Assembly (NCBI GenBank): GCA_963693085.1
Contig: OY856409.1
Location: forward strand, 1,531,916,472 to 1,531,980,471
Source of the DNA: Alisma plantago-aquatica
Taxonomy: Eukaryota; Streptophyta; Magnoliopsida; Alismatales; Alismataceae
Direction: 5' to 3'
DNA length: 64,000 nucleotides
The notes under the pieces were generated by a model. The model searched no databases, was not told where the DNA came from, and was given only the letters and a program-made list of their open reading frames with translations. A program made the translations under genes and the position numbers. Positions within the stretch are counted from its first letter, which is position 1. Every line of letters begins with the position of its first letter. Below, piece after piece: positions 1-10,746 of the stretch.

Positions 1-87
1 GCCGACAAGAGATAATATGAAATATATCAATCTTATTTATAGCTCATTAATTATATATATACATCATTATATTTACATGTGTTTAAA

Positions 88-231
88 ATGGACCCCAGTA
101 CAGGAAAGGACTTACCAGATGTACATGAGCCCTATACGATGGGAGAATTAAATGAAGTAATAGAAGAATGGGCAACAACCATACAATTAGTGGGGGCTTT
201 AAAATATAATTGGGATCCTGATAGCGAATAA
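88..231 (+). CDS. Possible last exon of a CACTA-borne ORF
   Basis: A 47-codon open frame ends in TAA and contains MGELNEVIEEWATTIQLVG. The pattern of a Tyr, an acidic stretch and EEWA resembles the C-terminal tails of Ulp1-like protease ORFs carried by some plant CACTA elements, but the match is too short to be firm. The true exon may begin further right at a splice acceptor such as the CAG at 110-112, because the ATG is not preceded by an evident start context. It lies about 400 bp inside the subterminal repeats, where the last exon of an element gene would be expected. Confidence 0.3.
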   Translation: MDPSTGKDLPDVHEPYTMGELNEVIEEWATTIQLVGALKYNWDPDSE

Positions 232-623
232 TGACTAAACAATGATACTTTGTAAATGAATTTCTGAATTATAATATATGTGTGAATGTTTTTACATGTC
301 TGGATGTTTCTACATGTGTTTGAATGAAAATGAATGAAAGTGTTGGTTGCTATATGAAGTCTACATGTGTGAATGTGAATCAATGGAACTACAGATTGCT
401 AGCATGTGTGAATGTTTATAAATGTGTGAAAATAAAATGGAACTGCAGGTTGCATTGTTATATGCATGTGCTACTTTTTTATTGTTAATTTTGCAGGTTT
501 GCGGCCTGTTGTCGGCTGATATCAATGGATGTCGTAAAACCTGCAGTTCATAACTGAACTGAACATGTTTCTCATCCTGTGACCAGCCACAGCAGGTCTG
601 CAGACTGACAGAAAAAAAACAAT
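232..623. other. Non-coding DNA between CACTA ORF and subterminal repeats
   Basis: AT-rich, with repeated words of the type ACATGTGTGAATG (about 285-460), probably 3' UTR of the element gene. No convincing coding signal on either strand; the short open frames here are all simple-sequence. Confidence 0.5.
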
Positions 624-992
624 AGTCGTCGGTTATTTGTAAATAACCGACACATAATGTTATAGTGTCGATTTTTTTACAAATAATTGACATCTATTTC
701 GTGTGGCGCGAAGGGCTTGGTTGTCGGTTATTTGTAGATAACCGACACTGATGGTGCCCAACATGGCGCCCTTTCTGTGGCGCGAAGGGTTTGGTTGTCG
801 GGTTCTTACCTAATAACCGACGCCTATAGTCCCATGATGGCGCGTTTTCGGTGGCGCGCGAAGAGTTTGGGTGTCGTTTATGGAACCACTGACCAATGGT
901 TGGACTTTTAGTGTCGCCCACATAGGTGTCGCTTATAAATCGACACTAAAGGCTTTAAATAACCGACACTAAAGGTAGGTTCTGTAGTAGTG
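624..992. repeat. CACTA 1 subterminal repeats
   Basis: The word TGTCGGTTATTT and its complement AAATAACCGACA recur as facing pairs (about 627-652, 722-748, 795-820, 900-975), so single strands can fold into hairpins. A larger unit of about 75 bp, beginning GTGGCGCGAAGGG, is repeated at about 703, 777 and 852. Clustered short inverted words just inside the terminal repeat are the standard transposase-binding layout of CACTA elements. The repeats are CpG-rich compared with their surroundings. Confidence 0.85.
978..992 (-). repeat. CACTA 1 terminal inverted repeat (right)
   Basis: Minus-strand CACTACTACAGAACC. Beyond it the sequence changes at once to Athila reverse transcriptase, which fixes the boundary. 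Confidence 0.85.
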
Positions 993-1669
993 TGATTCCA
1001 ACATCAATTAACTTGAATTTCTTTCTTTACCACTTCAAGCATATTTTGATTTAGGCATCTAGGTGGTTTGACTGTTGGTTTGGCATCATCTTCCATATTT
1101 ATTCTATGCATACAAATTGAAGGATGAATGCCTTTGAAATCTTCTATGGAATGACCAATGACATCTTTATACAAACGCAATTCAGCAAGCAATTTACTTT
1201 CTTGGTCATTGGTTAATTCATTATTTATTATAACATGGGATGTAAAATTTGGGTCAAGAAATGAATACCTTAGCCCAGGTGGAAGGGCTTTTAGTTCTAC
1301 CTTTTTGCCCGCTATACTTTCATCAACTTTATCTTCAACAAGTGGAGCATCTTCATTGATAGATGCTGCTTTAGAAATAGATAGTGCTCTGGAAATTTCA
1401 GAATCGTTGAGTTCAGTTACATCATCATCATAAAGATTAATCATCAAATCAGCATCATCTTCATTATCATTCTCAATAAGATCAATAATATCTAGCAAAC
1501 ATATTTCTTCAACATGTGCGGGTGCTTTCATGGCTTCATAAATAGAGAATTCAATAGCCTCTTCCTCAACACGTAGAATGAGTTTTCCTTCCCGAACATC
1601 AACAAGACATCCAACAGTCCTCAAGAATGTCCTTCCAAAAAGAACGGGGTTGGAAGGAGCTTCCGCCAT
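993..1669 (-). pseudogene. Athila reverse transcriptase, N-terminal start, truncated
   Basis: An open stretch of about 220 codons runs through an acidic linker (ENDNEDDADLM) and then the segment leading into RT: LRYSFLDPN, HSIEDFKGIHPSICMHRI and EVVKKEIQ. This is the conserved approach to the reverse transcriptase fingers in Athila pol. After EIQ a two-base loss shifts the frame; the next codons (LIDVGI) are still readable in the shifted frame until the CACTA end at 992. All catalytic RT motifs would lie beyond the insertion and are not in the window. Confidence 0.8.
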
Positions 1670-1962
1670 GTCAAGAACACAAAATCACAGAGTATATAGA
1701 ATTTCCCGATTTGTATAAGTACATCTTCCACTATACCTTTTGGGTATTTAATAGAATGATCAACTAATTCAATATCCATCCTTATGGGCTTCAAATCCCC
1801 AAGATCTAGTTGTTGCCATAAGGTAAATGGAATGAGACTAATACTGGCACCGAGAGCTACTAGACCTTTATCAAAAGTGGTATCATTGATCTTGCATGGC
1901 AGTGTAAACGCTCCCAAATCATCAAGATTGTGTGGAAGATGATTTTGAATAATAGAACTCAC
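1621..1962 (-). pseudogene. Athila aspartic protease, active-site Asp lost
   Basis: The fold start FTLPCKIND, the LGASISLIP flap region and the later DIELVDHSIKYPKGIVEDVLIQI strand match retropepsins of Athila elements. These normally read LxDLGAS; here it is VALGAS, so the catalytic aspartate is replaced by alanine (a GAT-to-GCT change would do it). The part joining it to the gag tail (1962-2063) is readable only with frame changes. The copy cannot process its polyprotein. Confidence 0.75.
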
Positions 1963-2062
1963 TCATTCTAAAAGCATTACTATTTCTACTTAATCAACTT
2001 TTCTTCTTTTAGTCAAAATATCTTTAAGGAATTTAGCATAAGAAGGCATCTCAGCAATAACT

Positions 2063-3656
2063 TCAGCAAAGAAGATTGACATGCAATTTGTTGATTATGT
2101 CCATAAAGTTCCTGAATTTCTGGTCTTCCTTCTTATTGGCTAACCTTTGAGGAAAAGGTGCATCGGCTTTGAAGGAAGGTGGTGCTTCAACTTTACCTTT
2201 CTCCTTGCTGCAATTAGGAGTGTTTGACTCTTCATCAGTTACCTTCATGTTCTTCTCCTTGGATGGAGAAGGTCTTTCAATCTCAGCTCCACTTCTCAGG
2301 ATAATTGCATGAGCTTGTTCCCTTGGGTTCACTTCCAGTTGGCTTGGAAGAGAACCGGATTGCAGAGTCCTTTGTTTGTTTAGAGCTTTGTGCTATTTGG
2401 TTTTCTAACATCTTAGTGTGCGTAGAAATTCCATCCACCTTTACAGAAAGTTGAGAAATAACATCTTTTAAAAGCTTGTCATTCCCCCAGAGTTCCTCAT
2501 TCTGTTGCATTTGTGTAGATATGAATTTGTCCATCATAACTTCTAGAGAAGAACCTTGGGGTTGTTGTGGCTGGTGATAACCCCTGTTGTTGAAACCCGG
2601 CGGATTTCCTTGACGGTTGGCATGTTGTTGTTGCAGTTGCTGCTGTCCTTGCTGGAAGTTTTGAGTGTTGCTTGTATTTCGGTAGGAGAAATTAGGATGA
2701 TCTCTCCATCCCAAATTGTATTGGCTGGAATAGGGATTGTATTGCTTATTCCCTTGCATCCCAACAACATTGAAATGTTCAAAGTTTCCTTCCATTGCAT
2801 TAGGGGAAAAACATGAAGAAGAAGTATGTCCTGCATTACCACAAGCTTCACATGTTGCTTCAACGGATTGAATTGGCAAAGTGGTCATCTTTTCAAATTT
2901 CTGTGAAAGCACATCTAGCTTGGCAACAATTAGGTCAATGGAATCAACAGTGTGTTTTCCTCCTTGTTTTCCGATTGAAGAAGTTGCTGTAGAGGTTGAT
3001 TTTGCTCCTCTCTCTCCTCCCCATTGGCAGTGATTTAGTGATATATCTTCTATAATATCATAAACCTCTCTATCAGACTTAGTCATTAATGCACCACCAG
3101 CTGCGACATCTAAAGTCAACCGGGTATTGTAAAACAGTCCATTATAGAAAGTTTGAAGTAGAAGCCAGTTTGTCAAACCATGGTGTGGGTAAAGGTATTG
3201 AAGATCTTTAAACCGTTCCCATGTGTCATATAGAGTTTCTCCTTCACTCTGAGAGAAATTGGTGAGTTGGTTCCTCAAACGGGCTGTCTTGCTTGGCGGA
3301 AAATACTTTGGAAGGAAAACATTAAGGATCTGGTCCCAACTTTTAATTGACTTCTTGGGAAGAGACAAAAGCCATGCCTTGGATGTATCTCTTAATGTGA
3401 AGGGAAATAACATGAGTCTAATTCCATCAACAGACACTCCGTTAATCTTGAAGGTATTTAGAAATTCCAAGAGCTCGGCAACATGAAGACTTGGGTCTTC
3501 ATTGGCTGTACCCCCAAAATGATTCTGCTGTATCATTTGCATCATAGAAGGAACAATTGAGAAGTTGTTTTCTTCTACAACAGGCAAGTCAATGGCCCCA
3601 CAGATGTTTGTGGCGACCGACATTGCAAAATCTTTTAAAGGACGGTCATCCTCCAT
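2063..3656 (-). pseudogene. Athila gag polyprotein
   Basis: The main frame (2283-3656, 457 codons) starts MEDDRPLKDFAM and carries the retrotransposon gag core at about residues 60-200, with WERFKDLQY, PHHGLTNWLLLQTFYNGL and AAGGALM. A zinc knuckle CEACGNAGHTSSSC (C-x2-C-x4-H-x4-C) follows at about residues 268-281, then a Gln/Asn-rich tail. A second frame (2063-2332) supplies the usual HAIILRSGAE segment and the FPQRLANK linker to protease, so one frameshift near 2300 separates them. Gag would package element RNA in cytoplasmic particles. The core is remarkably open for such a broken element. Confidence 0.85.
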
Positions 3657-3968
3657 GGGTGGATGGCTTAGTGTAGCTTCCTCAAAGGGTAGAGAAGACG
3701 GTGGTGGTGATTATGGTGATGGTGGAGTACCCCCTAGCAATGACTGTTCTACTCTTCTTGTTCTTCTCAAACTTGAAAGAGTTCGCTCTATTTCAAGGTC
3801 TAACAAAGCGGATGTTTGAAGACCTTGTTGTGAGCGACGTATAAAACTTGAAAAATAATAAGAGGAATTAAGAATACAACTAAGAGGTATATGGAAATTT
3901 GAAAAATATGAGTGATGATCTAGTCTCGAATACTAATTAGTAATTATTACTCCAATTTAATTACCATA
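3657..3968 (-). other. Athila leader between primer-binding site and gag
   Basis: About 310 bp of untranslated leader, including a GGTGGTGGTGATTATGGTGA-type purine/GT stretch on the plus strand near 3700. No separate gene seen. Confidence 0.6.
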
Positions 3969-3987
3969 GCTTCTCGGAAACAGTGCC
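3969..3987 (-). promoter_or_regulatory. Athila primer-binding site
   Basis: Minus strand TGGCACTGTTTCCGAGAAG lies 7 bp inside the LTR edge. It is a degenerate form of the TGGCGCCGTTGCCGGGG type of site used by Athila/Tat elements (tRNA-Asp class). It anchors the 5' LTR boundary. Confidence 0.7.
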
Positions 3988-3994
3988 AAAAACT

Positions 3995-5460
3995 TGTTGG
4001 CTATTTAGGCTAACAAGTTTCAATCCAAACAAAGGATAGTTTACCCAACCTAACCAATCTCCGCAAGTATACGAAGGTAGTATAGTCGAGGTCAAACACA
4101 AGGAGCTTAACTAATTTAATTGAGTGCAACAACACTAAAGTTCAACAATCTAGATCGGTTTTAAGGAAATGAAAATGTTTGTCTAAATGCAGAGAATTCA
4201 GATTCTAACAACAGAAAATTTAGATTTTAACTAGCAAGCAAGAACTACTAAACGAAGTTTGATTTTAGAAATATTGGGAATCTTGGACATTAGGATTTTT
4301 CTCACACATCATAGCAATCAAAGGAACACAATAATTTAAACATACATAAGTTCTTGTTTCAAGGAAAGGTTGTGTTACATTTCACCTCCCGATGTAAATG
4401 CAACGATCACAACTTAAAACAACACTCTCGTGTGTGAATTTCGCTTTTGATCACAAACTGTTCCTCAACTCATTCCTATCTACTCTCGTAGAATAGGAAG
4501 AGTTGCCAAGAAGAGCACCTCCATACGTTCCTACTTATCTTCTCAGATCAAGCAAGAAAGCAGAAAACATGCACATAAAGTGGCCAGCAATACATGCAAG
4601 GAAAGGGTAAACGAGTACTTTCATGCTTAAGAAACAAGAAACATAGTATTTAGTACAAAATTACTTGTTCCATACATGCTATGACATGGGAGCTACTCTC
4701 CCATGCCCAATAAAAGAAGAATTACTCATCCATAACCATGTCTTGCAGATTTGTTACAGAGATTTCAGTTCTAAACATGATTTAGAAGGGAAAAGACAGA
4801 GAACTAAAGATGTAACCACAAGAAGGAAGAATGCTGGCTTGAGGATAAAATTCTCCTTCTTTAGCTACTCTAAGATGGACTAGCTCCTTTCCCTAGAAGC
4901 TGCTTAAAGTTGGGAGAGCTTGGCTACACCTTGGAGAAGACAATGGAGAAGTAGAGAAGAAGAAATGGTCTCCTTATTCAAGAAACCACCTTGGATCTCT
5001 CCAAAATCACCCTCCTCTAGTCTCCTCTAGCTCTGGGATGAGAGAAAACTCCTCAAATGACTGAACATCACCGCCCCTTAATTTCCTATTTTTAAAATTG
5101 AATTCTTAATTTTCAGATTTCTGAAACTGCCAAGTGCACACCGTGCATCTGGGGTGCACGCCGTGCACAAGTAGTGCAGTTTGCATCAGGTTGAATTGCA
5201 CATGGCGTGCACAGAGGATATGCACGTCCTGCAACTTTCTAGAACTTTCTTTGGCTGTTTACGTTCCAGGTGCACGCTGTGCATCGATATGCACAACGTG
5301 CGTTTACCTTTCTGTGCACTTCTGGAAACTCGCACGCCGTGCATTTTTTCCGTGCACGCCGTGCGTTCTCTTGGCTGGGCGAACACAATTTTCTATGGAA
5401 AGGTGCACACCGTGCATCTATCCTACACACTGTGCATTCTACTGTTTCAGCTGAATTAAA
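3995..5460 (-). repeat. Athila 5' LTR (outer edge not fixed)
   Basis: The inner edge is set by TGTTGGC on the plus strand (CCAACA on the element strand) next to the primer-binding site. The LTR then runs right through 1.4 kb or more of non-coding sequence that includes the word array at 5134-5437. No partner LTR is in the window, so the outer edge could lie anywhere between about 5440 and 5702. Confidence 0.6.
5134..5437. repeat. Clustered GTGCACGCCGTGCAT-type words in the Athila LTR
   Basis: About ten copies of a near-palindromic 14-15 bp word (for example at 5134, 5154, 5270, 5353, 5403) are separated by unrelated spacers of variable length. Central bases vary (ACC, GCC, GCT, AAC). The spacing is irregular, so this is neither a simple tandem satellite nor a CRISPR. 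Open frames crossing it on both strands are by-products of the repetition. Confidence 0.8.
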
Positions 5461-5702
5461 CTCTGAATTCAACTCTTTTTGGGGCAAATTTGCAATGCAA
5501 GTTATGAAATTAGTAGAATAACAAAAAGATGGCAAAAGTAATATGAAAAGAGACTGAATTATATCAGAATGAACCAAATTTGTTTTGGATAGCATGTAAA
5601 AAGATGATATATAAATCACACAAAATTGATCTAAATAAGGAATCATAATGGGTATTCTCCTTTGATTTTTTCATTTCTAAAAGGTATATAGAGATACAAA
5701 AA
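5461..5702. other. AT-rich DNA left of Copia 1
   Basis: Either the outer part of the Athila LTR or host DNA. It was continuous with 27030 onward before Copia 1 inserted. Nothing coding seen. Confidence 0.5.
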
Positions 5703-5707
5703 GATAT
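5703..5707. repeat. Target-site duplication of Copia 1 (left copy)
   Basis: GATAT, matched by GATAT at 27025-27029. Confidence 0.9.
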
Positions 5708-6512
5708 TGTTGGTATGTATGCCCAAGGATCCAATCATATGATGATTGTAATGGATAAATTATAAATGATTTGATTAATAATAAAGGAAATCTTTCAATT
5801 TATTCTGTTCTATAATGATGTAGCATCATAAATCTAAAGGATGAAAATACTCAATGATATATGTGTTCCAGTGGAGAACCTAAACAATGAGATTATACAG
5901 ATGTGAGGAGTATACATTCTTGTTATGTACCTAGTTGGTTATTCTTGTGGAAGGATGATAGACAATAATAACACATAGGACTAGAGTGTGTGTTGGTTGA
6001 TTGTAGAATCTCATCAGTCATAATATGTGATATGAAAAATGACACATATGTACTTGTTAGAGAACTAAGTACCAGACAAACCCACCATAAGAGTGATACA
6101 TGGAAACCATAATTGGTATTCAAAATCATATCTTATAGTGTTGGTGGTGGTTGTGGCTATTAGACCTAAAGTCACTACACTCATCACATGTCGTTCAGTG
6201 TACTTAGATGTCATTTGATGTGACCTTGAATAAGCCATAAAGGTGATACTCGAGTGCATTGTGACACATGGGGATGACTGTGAGTGATGTATATGGGATT
6301 TGTCCCTCCTATAGGAGTATGATTCCTCTTGATAAGCAAGAATGAGAAATGTATGGCCATGCACATGTGAGTCAATATATGATATTGAGCTTACAATATC
6401 TCAGACAATCTTCTCTAGTTCAAGGAGCAAAGACTGAATGTTGAATAGGATGACTATTCCATGCCTCGAGCTCAATCTGGATATCAACAACAGAGGAAAC
6501 ATGCAAACACTG

Positions 6513-9500
6513 TGTAAATAGGCGAGATCACCTCCTTACTAAAATTTGAAGGAAATCCAAAATATCTACCTTTTCACAAAGATAATAGATATTGAGGGAT
6601 CCATTTATAATATTCCAACTAAATAAGAATGCAGAAGATACATATAAAATGCCAATAGCGATGGAAAGGAAAAGAAACTAAAGTTGTTACTTGGATTTCA
6701 TCATTGTTCACTACATAAGTTTTTCAGAGGAAAAAGATGAGAAAATAAAGGATCTAGCTTTAGCAACATAGACATTCTTCAAGCAAGTATTGAATCTACT
6801 CTTGGTCCTATTTTCCTTGATCTTGTTCAACACCTTGTCCAAAATCTTAGTGGTTGGGAAATCACCCAACAAGAGGGAAAGAAAACAAGGTATGTGTCAA
6901 CAATCTGATCAAGAACAAAAGAAAGAAAATATCAAAGAAGTAAAGGCTATAAGTTCATCAATAGATGAAGATATCAAGAGTAAGAGGTATAATCAAATTA
7001 GATGCTTGCCATAACATTAAAATAGTAAAGGAATTGCATGCATGATTAATATTGACTACATTAAATAAGTAGGGTTGAGGCACCTACCGAACCCCAACCT
7101 GTAGGTGAGGGGAGAAATAACAAATTCACAATCACCTACAAAAATTATATATGGGGTAGAATAACACATTCCCTAGGGCAAAATAACACATGCACTATCT
7201 ATGGGTGGTTGTAAATAAGTACCACTACATTAGCTAAATAGTCTAATAAAATCAACGTTCCAAGAGAAACTATGGTAAATAGAAGCATCATATATTTGAT
7301 AGATGGCAGTGGCATACAAGACCCAAGAAATAGAATATCAATACTAATTTTTGAGGCAGTTTAGCAAAAGAGTCATGAATAGAGAAAATAGGGTTCATAT
7401 AGTGCCTCATTAGGGAATATAGAGTTCGATTTGTAGATATCCCATCTTAGGGAAAATATCCAAACTTAGGGTGTAAGAATGCACATACCTCTTACTATGT
7501 TTAAATACCAAGTTACATCACTTCTAGATTGTTTCAAGTTCAACTTTGGCCTATTTCAATTCATTAACATTCATTAGTGTACATATTGCACATTATTTCA
7601 TAGAAACCCTAATATTGAATTTTTTTCAAAAATCTCAAATTTAGACTATGAAAATCTCACTAATGGACTAGTTAGATTCTCTTCATCAAGAAAACACATT
7701 TTTATGTCAATTTTGGAGTTATGGTGATTAAGTTGTAATTTTTATAGATTTTATGTATTAAAATAATATTCCAAAAACTACCTTTTGAAAAACCTTGAAA
7801 TCAGACCTTGAATTTTTTATTAGATATAGATTAATTTTACAATTCCATTTTTTTTAATTTTTAAAAGATATGAATTTTCCAATTCTGACCAACCAAAAAA
7901 TGACAAGTCAGCAATTTAGTTGCAAGCGAGGAAGAGAGAGGGAGAGGGGCTGGTCCATGACTTCGGCCCCCACAACCTATCCTAGGTCATCCTTTACCTA
8001 GGATGGATGTAACAATCATTTCAGTTTCATCTATAGCTAGTAGCAAAGTATAGAACAACAAAGAAACAAAACCCTAAATAAGAACATCATCTAAAAGTGG
8101 AGATCATTATTTAAGCATAAGATTATGAACTAGCATGGTTATAATTAGCAATAAATGTGGAGCATGTTATATAAATTCCCTATAGGAAGAACATCAGATC
8201 CCAATCAGTAGGAAACTCGAGCAAGATGGGTTGGTAACTCCAAGAACAAGCTCCAAACTCGAGCAAGAATCACCTTCTTCTGAAGGATACAAACCCTAAG
8301 CAAGAGGAGCATGGAAAGAAGAGTTTTTGAGCTTTATATGGAATTATGCCATGGAATAATAGGGTTCCAACCTGGAGGAAGGTGGAAGGAAGAAGAACAG
8401 TAGGGAAAATAGAGGAGAAGGGGAAGAAACCTACTTGCCTTGGTACGAAATGCCAAAAGATGACTTCAGAAACCCTAGATGAGATTAGCTGAAACCCTAG
8501 AAGACCTTCTTCACCAAGATGGCATATTCTTCTACCTTGGGACAGATGTTACATGGTCAAACAAAAAGAGGATGACATTCTAGGGAGGATGAAGGTGATA
8601 TGGATCAAAGATTTCGGTTGGGAGGTAAGGAAGGTATATATAAAGCTTTATGGTTAAGGAAGAAGCAAAGCATGAGGTGTCAAGTTACTTTCCATGTGTC
8701 CATGGAAATGCAAGCCTATATGGATAAGGAAGAAAAAACATGAGGGGTCAAGTTACTTTCCATGTGTCATGGCTAAGGGTGCCCTTGGACATGCAAGCCT
8801 TTATGGATAAGGATGGAGTCAAGCATTAGGTGTCCATGGAGCTTTCCATGTGTCCATAGCCTAGAGCTTCTATGGCCATTGTTGGTTCTTCAGGCCCACC
8901 ATCGACCTCCAAACAAAGAAACCACCCCATCGGTTGATAACTCCTAAAGATAAGCTCATCCATAAAGGGGAAATCCTTAAAATGCCCTTGAAGGGAAACA
9001 CCTCCAAACCAAGGTACAACTAGGTGCCCCATGGCTCAAAAAGATAAAAAATGATAAGGAAACATTTATGGATCATAAGGCATGGGAAAGTTTGCAAAAA
9101 TAAATTCCCAACGGGGTAAATTGCAAAAAGTCTAAAATGTGCATAAAATTTCATAACTTGCACAAATAACATTTATATTGGACCAAACTTGTAGCTTAAG
9201 CTTATATCATGATTTAAAAACACCTCACAAGGTTAGATAAGGTTTAGAGCACTTATTATGGTAATTAAGCTTGTTCAACACATTAAGCAAGGTTTGGGGC
9301 CTTACACTTCTAGCATGAATTTATATACCATTGTTCCACTTAAGTGGAAGTTTTTCATTTTAGATCCTTAAATAAGCTTTCACTGAGGTATTTGTGCATA
9401 AACCCTTAGATTGGTATAATTATTGAACAAATGTTCACCAAACCTTTATAAATTCCACAAATTCATCAATAAGGACATAAAGGACATAAATGAGAAGAAA

Positions 9501-9552
9501 AGTTAGGGAAAAGGGTTACATGGAGATTACATTCAGAATTCAGTATGTTACA
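6513..9552. mobile_element. 3.0-kb LTR-like insertion, probable solo LTR
   Basis: The insertion begins TGTAAATAGG, ends ATGTTACA and is flanked by CACTG on both sides (6508-6512 and 9553-9557). Comparison with the uninterrupted 3' LTR shows exactly this block as extra DNA. TG...CA ends with a 5-bp duplication indicate an LTR retroelement. I see no gag, pol, primer-binding site or internal LTR pair, so a solo LTR of a long-LTR (Tekay/Del-like) family is the simplest reading. A 74-codon open frame at 6790-7014 has no recognisable domain. A small non-autonomous element is the alternative. Confidence 0.7.
8640..8865. repeat. Imperfect tandem repeat inside the 3.0-kb insertion
   Basis: Three units of roughly 70-95 bp share TATGGATAAGGA, GTCAAGTTACTTTCCATGTG and ATGCAAGCCT. 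They begin next to TATATATAAAGC (about 8635-8646), a plausible LTR promoter. Confidence 0.65.
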
Positions 9553-10235
9553 CACTGTAACACAACACACAGATTGTAGGTTGAAGTTGTTCTCCAACTT
9601 TCCATTTACTTGGGTAGAAATGATGTGTTGCTAGATACCTCTCTTTGCTTTGCTTGTGATGTCATAAACTGGTTATGGACATTCACTGCCAACATAATAT
9701 GGACCTATAGGGTCACACACATAGAATACACCTAGAAGAGGAGCTTAAACATGAATGACAATTAAATTGGTTATGAAAGAATTTAGGTGTTTAATTTAAG
9801 CAACAAATTTTCTAACTGGACTGTGAACTGACCGGTTCAAGTGTTGAACCAATCAGTTGAAGTGTCAGGTTGATTGGATATCACATTAGATGAATGCAGG
9901 CACAAACCAACGAGTTCACCATAGTGAACCGATCAACTCAGGGTCGCCAACCGATCGACTCATGAGATGAGATACCTGTTTCATGGATCAATTCGATTGC
10001 ATGACATATTAGTACTAAGATCATGTCATGTATTAATTGGATTAGAACTGCCAATACAATTGCAATTGGGAAACAAGACAAAGTGACCAGTACACTGTGT
10101 GAACTGGTCAGCTTGCATGCCAACCAATCAGTTCGCTCGCAAACTGACCATTTTACCTGTCGCAAGTTGTGAATTTTTGTGAGATTCCATGTCCTTCCAC
10201 TCCCACACAAATTGGGAACCTTGACCTAACCCTCT

Positions 10236-10244
10236 TATAAATAG
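10236..10244 (+). promoter_or_regulatory. TATA box of Copia 1 5' LTR
   Basis: TATAAATAG is followed by the conserved AGGGG-ACTAGGGGGC block. The same arrangement is found in the 3' LTR at 17337. Confidence 0.7.
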
Positions 10245-10733
10245 AGGGGTACTAGGGGGCTTCTCAGAGACATCAATTTCCTTTTATAATTGTTAGAGAA
10301 TTTGAGCAAGTCCTACCCGATAAAGGGAGGAATAGCAAAGAAGAACAATTGTGGGGGAGAAAGTTGGTGACTAGTACACCAACAGGAGGGATAATTTCTT
10401 CCTGCCTATTTTGGTAGAACAACATGAGTTATAGGAAATCTGTGTAGACTTTCATAGAGGCATGGAGGCCATGTCCTTCCGCTAGGAGGACAATGTCAGC
10501 CTACTATCCGTGGTGGAGACTAGGAGATGCTACATACATTTTCTGAGTGCAACTAGAAGAAAGCTACACAACAACGATGAGAGGATAGTCATTTGACTTG
10601 CTCTAGGACCAGGTATATCATCGAAACCATTGTTTCCATTATATAGTTGTTGATGTGATCCACTGGTTTTATGGGGAATATGGCAGCAAACCTTTTTCTA
10701 CTACTGCCTATCTGATGCCATATTTCCCTATAG

Positions 10734-10746
10734 TGGTACCAGAGCC
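10734..10746 (+). promoter_or_regulatory. Copia 1 primer-binding site (initiator Met tRNA)
   Basis: TGGTACCAGAGCC lies one base after the LTR. It differs by one base from the usual Copia site TGGTATCAGAGCC. Confidence 0.85.

Larger units (their letters stand above)
1..992 (+). mobile_element. CACTA (En/Spm) element 1, right-hand part only
   Basis: The right edge at 978-992 reads, on the minus strand, CACTACTACAGAACC, the typical start of plant CACTA DNA transposons. Inward of it lie hairpin-forming subterminal repeats, as expected for the transposase-binding region of this superfamily. The left end is outside the window. It interrupts the reverse transcriptase of an Athila element, so it is the younger of the two. 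The expected 3-bp target duplication would include TGA at 993-995 but cannot be confirmed without the other end. Confidence 0.85.
993..5460 (-). mobile_element. Athila-type Ty3/Gypsy retrotransposon, 5' half, interrupted by CACTA 1
   Basis: From right to left on the minus strand: 5' LTR (from 3995 upward), primer-binding site (3969-3987), leader, gag, protease and the beginning of reverse transcriptase, cut at 993 by CACTA 1. The gag core (TWERFKDL, PHHGL, FYNGL, AAGGALM) and the protease/RT spacing are those of the Athila lineage. The 3' half and 3' LTR must lie left of the window. The outer LTR edge and target duplication could not be fixed because only one LTR is visible. Frameshifts, a lost protease catalytic residue and the CACTA insertion make it inactive. 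Confidence 0.85.
5708..10732 (+). repeat. Copia 1 5' LTR, split by an insertion
   Basis: The LTR consists of 5708-6512 and 9558-10732, matching 15849-17801 plus 26973-27024. Shared landmarks include TGTTGGTATGTATGC at the start, GTGTTGCTAGATACC, GAACTGACCGGTTC-type words, and TATAAATAGAGGGG. The final dinucleotide is TA instead of CA (10731-10732), a likely C-to-T change, since the other LTR keeps CA. Degenerate CCGATCGG-type words at 9830-10140 mirror the array of Copia 2. Confidence 0.88.

Noticed and set aside
1158..1433. Plus-strand open frame rich in Ser and Leu
   Set aside because: Antisense shadow of the Athila pol segment.
5134..5521. Cys/His/Thr-rich open frames on both strands
   Set aside because: Products of the GTGCACGCCGTGCA words, not a zinc-finger protein.
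10734..10746. tRNA gene suggested by TGGTACCAGAGCC and similar sites at 24707, 45998 and 59831
   Set aside because: These are 12-14 bp primer-binding sites next to LTRs; no cloverleaf or promoter boxes surround them.
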